Assembly: GCF_001650195.1 (NCBI RefSeq) | Contig: NZ_LXYR01000003.1 | Coordinates: forward strand, 62,001 to 126,000 | Length of the DNA: 64,000 nt | Direction of reading: 5' to 3' | Source of the DNA: Phormidesmis priestleyi BC1401 | Lineage (GTDB): Bacteria; Cyanobacteriota; Cyanobacteriia; Leptolyngbyales; Leptolyngbyaceae | Shown here: positions 58,575 through 64,000 of the stretch, piece after piece | Numbering within the stretch: position 1 is the first letter of the stretch | Layout: each line of letters starts with the position of its first letter | The notes under the pieces: generated by a model | Told to the model about the DNA's origin: nothing | Databases searched by the model: none | Seen by the model: only the letters and a program-made list of their open reading frames with translations | Position numbers and translations under genes: made by a program

Positions 58575-58882
58575 ATTTCGAGGTGGTTCCATAGATTTCA
58601 AACAGATCCCCAGATTCTTTAAGGAGCCTAGCGTGCACACACCAGTGGATTGACCTGTCATTGCCAAAATCTTTCGCTCCCCAAATCCCCCAATCTGGGG
58701 GACTATGAGGTAAACAGAGGTTCAAAAGTGTGCTATGGCTCCAGTTCAAAGTCCCCCAATTTTGGGGGATTTGGGGGGCACCAGCCGACTGAACCGAATC
58801 GATGTCTTCGGCACAGGCAAGTCTGGCAACGATTTGGGTGCATACGGTAGATTCCTTTAAAAAGCTGGGGAGGGTTAACCGC
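58575..58882. other. Gene-free stretch with inverted repeats
   Basis: 308 bp between the usp gene and hemA. It holds the second copy of GTGGTTCCATAGATTTC near its start and a large imperfect inverted repeat at 58677-58780: CCCCAAATCCCCCAATCTGG against CCAATTTTGGGGGATTTGGG. This type of palindrome is common in cyanobacterial intergenic DNA. No gene is seen. Confidence 0.7.
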
Positions 58883-60178
58883 TCAGACTCTTGCCTGCTG
58901 ATTAGACGGCGGCTCTAGGTTAAACAAGACGGTCAGCGTCTGCATGGCTTGACGACGCACCTCGATATCCTGCTGTGCCCTCAATTGCACCATCGGATCG
59001 TGCAAAATCTTGTTGACGATTCCGCGAGTCAGCGCTTCGATCACATCTTTGTGGCGATCGCCAAATTCATTGCCCAATCGTGACAGCGCTTTCTCTAATT
59101 CTTGGGCGCGAATGGTTTCGACTTTATCTCGCAGACTGCTGATGGTTGAGACGGTTTCGAGCGATCGTAGCCACAGTTCAAAGGAGTCGATCTCTTCATC
59201 GAGCAGCAGTTCAGCTTCCATTGCCATTTGGCGGCGACTTTCTTGGTTTTGGGCAACGACGGCTTTGAGATCATCCACATTAAAGACTTGGACGTGGGGC
59301 AGCTCGTTCACATTCGCATCTACGTTGCGCGGAACGGCGATGTCAATCAACATCAAATGCTGATTTGGCTGCAACACCATCTCTAGTTTTGCACCGTCCA
59401 GAATCGGCTCGGTGGCAGACGTGCTGGTGAAAATAATATCGGAATCAGCGATCGTGGGCATCATCTCCGACATCAGACCGAGATGCAGCGTTGCGTCGGG
59501 GAATAGTTTGGCTAACTCGTGGGCGCGCTCGATCGTGCGGTTCAAAATCGTAATGTGAGTGGCACCTTTCGAGAGCAAATGCTGAACCAACAGTCGAGAC
59601 ATCTTGCCTGCGCCTAAAATCAAGACACGACAGGCAGCTAAATTTTGGGCTTTGATCTGCGCTAATTCGACGGCTGCCGAGCTAATGGAAACGGCTCCGG
59701 TGCCAATGCTGGTCTCAGTGCGAACGCGCTTTCCGGCGGTGATTCCCTGCTTGAAGAGTTGATTGAGAATCCGTCCTACGCCGTTGTGCTGTTGACCAAG
59801 CTTGTGACACTGTTTCACCTGAGCGAGGATTTGTCCTTCCCCTAGAACTAAGCTGTCTAACCCGGCTGAGACGCGCATCAAGTGCATAACGGCATCTTGG
59901 TGCAGCAGCGTGAAGAGATATTGACGCAAATAGATTGTGGGCAGTTTGCTGTGCTCTGAGAGAAACTGAATCACTTCGCGAATGCCCTGCTCAGTGTCAG
60001 GGGTGACGATATAGATCTCTAACCGATTGCAGGTGCTGAGAACGGCGACCTCTTCGAGATGAGGATAGCTGCATAACTCGGCGATCGCTTTGTCATAAAC
60101 AGGTTCGGGAATGCTTAATTTTTCGCGAACTTCAACGGGGGCGGTTTTATGACTCAGCCCCACGACGGCAATATTCAT
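58883..60178 (-). CDS. hemA: Glutamyl-tRNA reductase
   Basis: 431 residues. [19 protein letters not shown] at the start; the nucleophile is C50 in LSTCNRLE; the NADPH domain has [16 protein letters not shown]. It reduces glutamyl-tRNA to glutamate-1-semialdehyde, the first committed step of heme, chlorophyll and phycobilin synthesis. Confidence 0.97.
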   Translation of the reverse strand: MNIAVVGLSHKTAPVEVREKLSIPEPVYDKAIAELCSYPHLEEVAVLSTCNRLEIYIVTPDTEQGIREVIQFLSEHSKLPTIYLRQYLFTLLHQDAVMHLMRVSAGLDSLVLGEGQILAQVKQCHKLGQQHNGVGRILNQLFKQGITAGKRVRTETSIGTGAVSISSAAVELAQIKAQNLAACRVLILGAGKMSRLLVQHLLSKGATHITILNRTIERAHELAKLFPDATLHLGLMSEMMPTIADSDIIFTSTSATEPILDGAKLEMVLQPNQHLMLIDIAVPRNVDANVNELPHVQVFNVDDLKAVVAQNQESRRQMAMEAELLLDEEIDSFELWLRSLETVSTISSLRDKVETIRAQELEKALSRLGNEFGDRHKDVIEALTRGIVNKILHDPMVQLRAQQDIEVRRQAMQTLTVLFNLEPPSNQQARV

Positions 60179-60296
60179 CTTAAATCCACTCTAAATGACG
60201 AGGCTAAACGCAATGAGTTTGAAAATTTAATGGGTGAAAAATAACCGATAGGTAGTGAATAGCAGCGGGTTCTACTATTCACTACGTTCTTAAAGC

Positions 60297-61334
60297 CTAG
60301 TGCAGTTGCACCAATTTGGGTTGTCCAGTCATGTGAATGGTATCGACAAAGCGAGCCGTCTGAGACTTGTTGGAGATGACCAGAGACTGAGTTCTTGCGC
60401 CGCCTTTAAAGAAGCGCACTCCCTCCATCAAGTTGCCTGGGGTGATGCCGCAGCCTGCAAATAGCACCGTGTCACCCGATGCGAGTTCAGACGCGTCATA
60501 GACCTTATCGGGGTCAGTGATGCCCATGCTCTTGAGGCGATCGATATTAGCTTCTTTGCTTTCGCCGATCAGACCTGTCTTTACCACTTCTGGATCATAG
60601 ATCAGTTGCCCTTGGAAGTGCCCGCCCATTGCCCGCATTGCAGCGGCTGAGATCACGCCTTCAGGAGCCGCGCCGATGCCCATTAGCGCGTGAATGTTGG
60701 TGCCTGCAAAGCCGCAGGAGATGGCAGCGCCTACGTCACCATCGCTGATCAGTTGGACTCTGGCACCTGCTTCCCGGATTTCGGCAATTAGCCCATTGTG
60801 GCGTTCGCGCTTCATGACGACGATGACGAGTTCTTCGATCGCGCGATCTAAGCACTCAGACAAAATCTTTAAGTTCTCAGTGGCAGACTTGTTGATGTCA
60901 ACTTTGCCTTTAGCAGCCGGAGGAGCCGCGATTTTCTTCATATAGAAGTCGGGGGCTGCAAACAGACCGCCTTTCTCGGAGATTGCCAGCACTGCCATTG
61001 AGCCAGGTTGACCATAGGCGCAAAGGTTAGTGCCTTCGCAGGGGTCAACGGCGATGTCAATCTCGACTAGCTCGTCAGGGTTGCAGAAGTTTTTGGCATC
61101 GGGCTGGGTGCAAACCCCAACTTCTTCGCCGATGTAGAGCATCGGAGCGTCGTCGCGCTCTCCTTCTCCAATCACGATCCGACCCCGCATATGGATTTTG
61201 TTCATTCGCTCCCGCATGGCTTCAACTGCCACATGGTCAGCCATGTTTTTATCGCCTTTTCCCATCCAGCGAGCGGAGGCGATCGCAGCCTGCTCTACTA
61301 CTTCAATAATCTCTAAGCCCAGCGTGTTTTCCAC
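60297..61334 (-). CDS. glpX: Class II fructose-1,6-/sedoheptulose-1,7-bisphosphatase
   Basis: 345 residues. [18 protein letters not shown] and the [23 protein letters not shown] metal-binding region define the GlpX family; cyanobacterial members act on both FBP and SBP in the Calvin cycle. CP12 is encoded about 230 bp away, divergently. Confidence 0.96.
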   Translation of the reverse strand: MENTLGLEIIEVVEQAAIASARWMGKGDKNMADHVAVEAMRERMNKIHMRGRIVIGEGERDDAPMLYIGEEVGVCTQPDAKNFCNPDELVEIDIAVDPCEGTNLCAYGQPGSMAVLAISEKGGLFAAPDFYMKKIAAPPAAKGKVDINKSATENLKILSECLDRAIEELVIVVMKRERHNGLIAEIREAGARVQLISDGDVGAAISCGFAGTNIHALMGIGAAPEGVISAAAMRAMGGHFQGQLIYDPEVVKTGLIGESKEANIDRLKSMGITDPDKVYDASELASGDTVLFAGCGITPGNLMEGVRFFKGGARTQSLVISNKSQTARFVDTIHMTGQPKLVQLH

Positions 61335-61565
61335 GAAGTAAGTCCTCCAACTGCTGATTTTGCGCTACTTCAAAAGCGCTCTCAGTTTACAAGTCTACCA
61401 AAAGGGGGTTATGCCTTCTTGTTTGCAACCGTATTAAGTTTTGCGATGAATTCATTAAGAGGAGATCTGTCTGAAGAGGAAGCCCGATCGGGGTGATGAG
61501 GGCTAGGTTGAGATCAAGGATTCCAGAGTCCGATTTAAGTCGATATAAATCAGGAAAATAAGCAG

Positions 61566-61799
61566 ATGACTTCAGAAACCAGCGTCGATCGTGCGAATCA
61601 GATTCAAGAATTGACGGAACAAGCACAGACTGCATGTGCGACAACCGGGGCGGCATCTAGTGAATGTATTGATGCTTGGACGGCGGTTGAAGCGGCTCAA
61701 TTAGAGAGTTCTAGCCCTCAAACTGATAAACGATCGAGCCTCGATCGCTATTGTGCCGATAGCCCTGATGCGGCTGAGTGTCGAATTTTCGACGTGTAG
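61566..61799 (+). CDS. CP12 Calvin cycle regulator
   Basis: 77 residues. Both redox cysteine pairs are present: C24/C34 and C63/C72. CP12 bridges GAPDH and PRK into an inactive complex in the dark. The core normally reads AW..VEEL; here it is AWTAVEAAQLE, with two changes in the conserved acidic stretch. It sits next to glpX, in the opposite direction. Confidence 0.93.
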   Translation: MTSETSVDRANQIQELTEQAQTACATTGAASSECIDAWTAVEAAQLESSSPQTDKRSSLDRYCADSPDAAECRIFDV

Positions 61800-61812
61800 A
61801 TAACCGATAATG

Positions 61813-61862
61813 AGTCAGCGATCGCCAGAACTTCGATTCATCTAGACTGGCGATCGCTGACT
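61813..61862 (+). terminator. 16-bp HIP1-containing hairpin after CP12
   Basis: A perfect 16-bp inverted repeat (61813-61828 and 61847-61862), each arm carrying a GCGATCGC-type HIP1 site. It starts 14 bases after the CP12 stop and ends 3 bases before the next start, so it can act as a terminator for CP12 or shape the next leader. Confidence 0.65.
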
Positions 61863-61865
61863 GAC

Positions 61866-62084
61866 ATGGTGGATTTATTTCTCTGGTTAGCGGCGGCTTG
61901 GATTGGTGGAACGGCGGCAATTTTGGGAAGTTTGATGACGATCGGATGTCTACTTCTCTGGCTGGTTCCTGATCGATCTGAAGACTGGCGAAATCGATTA
62001 AAGCTGTTGGGATTTTCGGTAGGAATGGCGATCGTGGGGTTTATCGTTCTGTCATTTCGTCTTGCCGTTCCCCATATCAGTTGA
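61866..62084 (+). CDS. Small two-helix membrane protein
   Basis: 72 residues with two hydrophobic helices (about 4-31 and 49-67). I do not recognise it. It begins 3 bp after the CP12 hairpin. Confidence 0.55.
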   Translation: MVDLFLWLAAAWIGGTAAILGSLMTIGCLLLWLVPDRSEDWRNRLKLLGFSVGMAIVGFIVLSFRLAVPHIS

Positions 62085-62318
62085 GTTTTTTAGACGGGCT
62101 GGATTTGTTCCTACCGTCTTTTCGTTTTTAAAGTTGTGGTTCATGCAAGCAGAGAAACCTTCCAAACTGGGTTTTGCTTGTACAATTGCTCAAAATCATT
62201 AGATAAATATCTAGAACATTTGTTCTGACTGTGGTATCACTGTAGGAATTGGCTCATTTCCATTCACAACGCTTTTTTCGAGATACGCTAAACACTCACT
62301 TTTCGGTCAGAACAGCCT

Positions 62319-64000
62319 GTGTACGTCAAGCGCGTCGAACTGACTAACTTCAAATCTTTTGGTGGCACGACTCCGATTCCGTTGTTGCCGGGGTTTACTG
62401 TGATTTCGGGTCCTAACGGCTCTGGTAAATCTAATTTGCTGGACGCATTGCTGTTTTGCTTGGGCTTGGCAGGGTCTAAAGGAATGCGGGCAGAACGCCT
62501 TCCCGATTTGGTCAATCACACTCAAAGCACACGCGGACGATCGACCGTTGAAGCCTCTGTCACCACCACGTTTGATCTCTCTGACGAACTCGATTTGCTG
62601 AATACACTGGGCAAACCTGAAGGCAAAGAAGTCGAATTAGAATCTAATCAGAACGGACACGCGAATGGGAATAGCAACGGTGCAGGTAAAACTCCTAACA
62701 CCGAATGGAGCGTGACTCGAAAGCTGCGGGTGACACAGCAAGGCACTTACACATCCAATTATTTTATTAATGGCGAATCCTGCACTCTGACTGAGCTACA
62801 CGAGCAGTTAAACCGACTTCGGGTGTATCCAGAAGGCTATAACGTCGTGCTGCAAGGAGACGTGACGCGGATCATTTCGATGAACGGACGCGAACGGCGA
62901 GAAATCATTGATGAGTTGGCTGGGGTGGCATCGTTCGATCGCAAGATCAACCAAGCCAAAGACAAGCTCGACGCGGTAAAAGAGCGAGAAGACAAATATC
63001 ACATCGTCGAAAAAGAATTAATCGATCAGCGCGATCGTCTCGCCCAAGATCGCATTAAAGCCGAGAAATATCAAAAGCTTCGCGCCGAACTGCAAGCCAA
63101 AGAACAGTGGGAAGTCGTGATTCGCTATCGGCAAGCGGCTCGAAGCGCCGAGCAATTGCAGGCGCAGATTCGGACGGGTGAAACCGAGATCGTCGAGTTG
63201 ACCACGCAAATTGCCGCGATCGCCACCGAAATCGAGACCACTTCCGTCGAATTAGAAAAACTCAACGCTCACGTTCGGTCTTTAGGCGAAGAAGAACAGA
63301 TTGCGATTCAATCCACACTTGCGACTCGCGAGGCAGAACTTCGTCAACTCCAGCGACAGGAAAAAGATCTGCAAGCTGCCAGCCAAAGTTTGGTGGAGAA
63401 CTTGGCACGATCGCAGCAAGACATTCACGAACAAACCCAAACGCTGACCGCCTTAACCCAAGAACAGCAAACGGTAGAGACTCGCGATCTTGCGTCAATG
63501 CGACATCAGCGTGGCGAAGCCAAACAAACTTTAGAAGCCAGTCGCGAAGCCGCCAATGCGTCTGCTGCCAGCGCTGAAGCTTGGGTGCAAGAACAAACCG
63601 ATTTGCGTCGTCGCCTCGATACGTTATTGACCAATCTGGAGCCAAAACGCACCGAGCAAGCCCAACTGCGAGAACGTGCCAGCCAACTCGATCGCCAGAT
63701 TCAAGAACAGACGCGATCGCAGCAAACCTTCCACCACCAACTCGCCGAAAAGCAAGCCGAACAGACTCAATTCGCCACGGCTCTAGAGCAGACCACGACT
63801 CGAATTCAGTCTCTCGCGCAAGCGGTGTCTGCTGCCGAGCAAGAAGCCCAGATTCAGAAAGAGACGCAAACCCGCCTATTGAGTGAGCAGCGAAACAAAC
63901 AGCGCACCTTAGACAAGCTAGAGGCACAATCTCAGGCGATTCAAGAAGCGCAGGGCACTCATGCAACGCAAGTCATTCTCAAAATGGGACTGTCAGGCGT
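62319..64000 (+). CDS. smc: Chromosome segregation SMC protein, 5' part
   Basis: Starts at the GTG of MYVKRVELTNFKSFGGTTPI. Walker A GPNGSGKSNLLDALLF (about residues 31-46) and NVVLQGDVTRI (Q-loop) follow, then a long coiled-coil arm to the window end; about 560 residues are seen. SMC condenses chromosomal DNA with ScpA and ScpB. The cyanobacterial GLAGSKGMRAERLPDLV segment is present. Confidence 0.96.
   Translation, partial: MYVKRVELTNFKSFGGTTPIPLLPGFTVISGPNGSGKSNLLDALLFCLGLAGSKGMRAERLPDLVNHTQSTRGRSTVEASVTTTFDLSDELDLLNTLGKPEGKEVELESNQNGHANGNSNGAGKTPNTEWSVTRKLRVTQQGTYTSNYFINGESCTLTELHEQLNRLRVYPEGYNVVLQGDVTRIISMNGRERREIIDELAGVASFDRKINQAKDKLDAVKEREDKYHIVEKELIDQRDRLAQDRIKAEKYQKLRAELQAKEQWEVVIRYRQAARSAEQLQAQIRTGETEIVELTTQIAAIATEIETTSVELEKLNAHVRSLGEEEQIAIQSTLATREAELRQLQRQEKDLQAASQSLVENLARSQQDIHEQTQTLTALTQEQQTVETRDLASMRHQRGEAKQTLEASREAANASAASAEAWVQEQTDLRRRLDTLLTNLEPKRTEQAQLRERASQLDRQIQEQTRSQQTFHHQLAEKQAEQTQFATALEQTTTRIQSLAQAVSAAEQEAQIQKETQTRLLSEQRNKQRTLDKLEAQSQAIQEAQGTHATQVILKMGLSG

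Noticed and set aside
59010-59363. 117-codon Ser-rich open frame opposite hemA
   Set aside because: It is antisense to a conserved hemA region and has shadow-like composition.

Overview
The window is cyanobacterial chromosome. Evidence: the HIP1 octamer GCGATCGC and its GATCG core are scattered throughout; the ribosomal operon has the cyanobacterial layout (no rpsN between rplE and rpsH, no rpmD between rpsE and rplO, no rpsD before rpoA, truA between rplQ and rplM); and there are lineage markers such as CP12, a Ycf36/CGLD27 protein, a class II FBPase/SBPase, glutamyl-tRNA reductase, and several proteins I know only from cyanobacteria. The non-coding DNA, rich in Uma2 genes, toxin-antitoxin genes and palindromic repeats, suggests a filamentous, Leptolyngbya-like organism, but the genus is a guess.

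Layout. 1-13.8 kb: the S10/spc/alpha ribosomal cluster on the plus strand (rpsC 3' end through rpmE) with secY, adk, infA, rpoA, truA and prfA. 13.9-18.8 kb: yqeK, rsfS, a CGLD27 protein, a rhizobial-type asparaginase and a fused two-ATPase peptide ABC protein. 18.8-27.1 kb: a mixed region with an orphan MazE/AbrB-like gene, an AT-rich lone predicted nuclease, a DUF3352-TPR exported protein, RecQ, a Uma2 protein, a MazF-type toxin-antitoxin pair and an antitoxin remnant. 27.1-42.1 kb: metabolic and envelope genes (LpxB-like, ComB, a phosphoribulokinase paralogue, a CobO-like protein with a degenerate P-loop, dcd, MlaE permease, CorA, phasin-like, SRP RNA, YciI, 2'-5' RNA ligase, cysE, a PPOX flavoprotein, another Uma2 protein, B12-dependent nrdJ). 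42.2-44.9 kb: an accessory island with an AT-rich unknown gene, a DUF433/DUF5615 pair and a UPF0175/DUF3368 pair whose toxin is broken by a 123-bp miniature element. 44.9-64 kb: squalene/phytoene synthase family, EVE protein, typA, PilT-type ATPase, DUF58, DUF309, lptA-lptB-lptF/G, two exported unknowns, pgk, universal stress protein, hemA, glpX, CP12, and the 5' part of smc.

How the genes connect. The first 14 kb builds and regulates the translation machinery, with RsfS as ribosome silencing factor. Four Calvin-cycle genes (a PRK paralogue, pgk, glpX and CP12) lie between 29 and 62 kb. LptA, LptB and LptF/G form a lipopolysaccharide transport cluster. dcd and nrdJ supply deoxynucleotides. 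The most notable non-coding content is a set of miniature inverted-repeat elements: two TA-flanked copies of one family, one with 19-bp ends and TTAA at both ends, one of 123 bp that disrupts a toxin gene with a clear 6-bp target duplication, and several palindromic dispersed repeats. I found no CRISPR array, no rRNA, no tRNA and no complete transposase gene.
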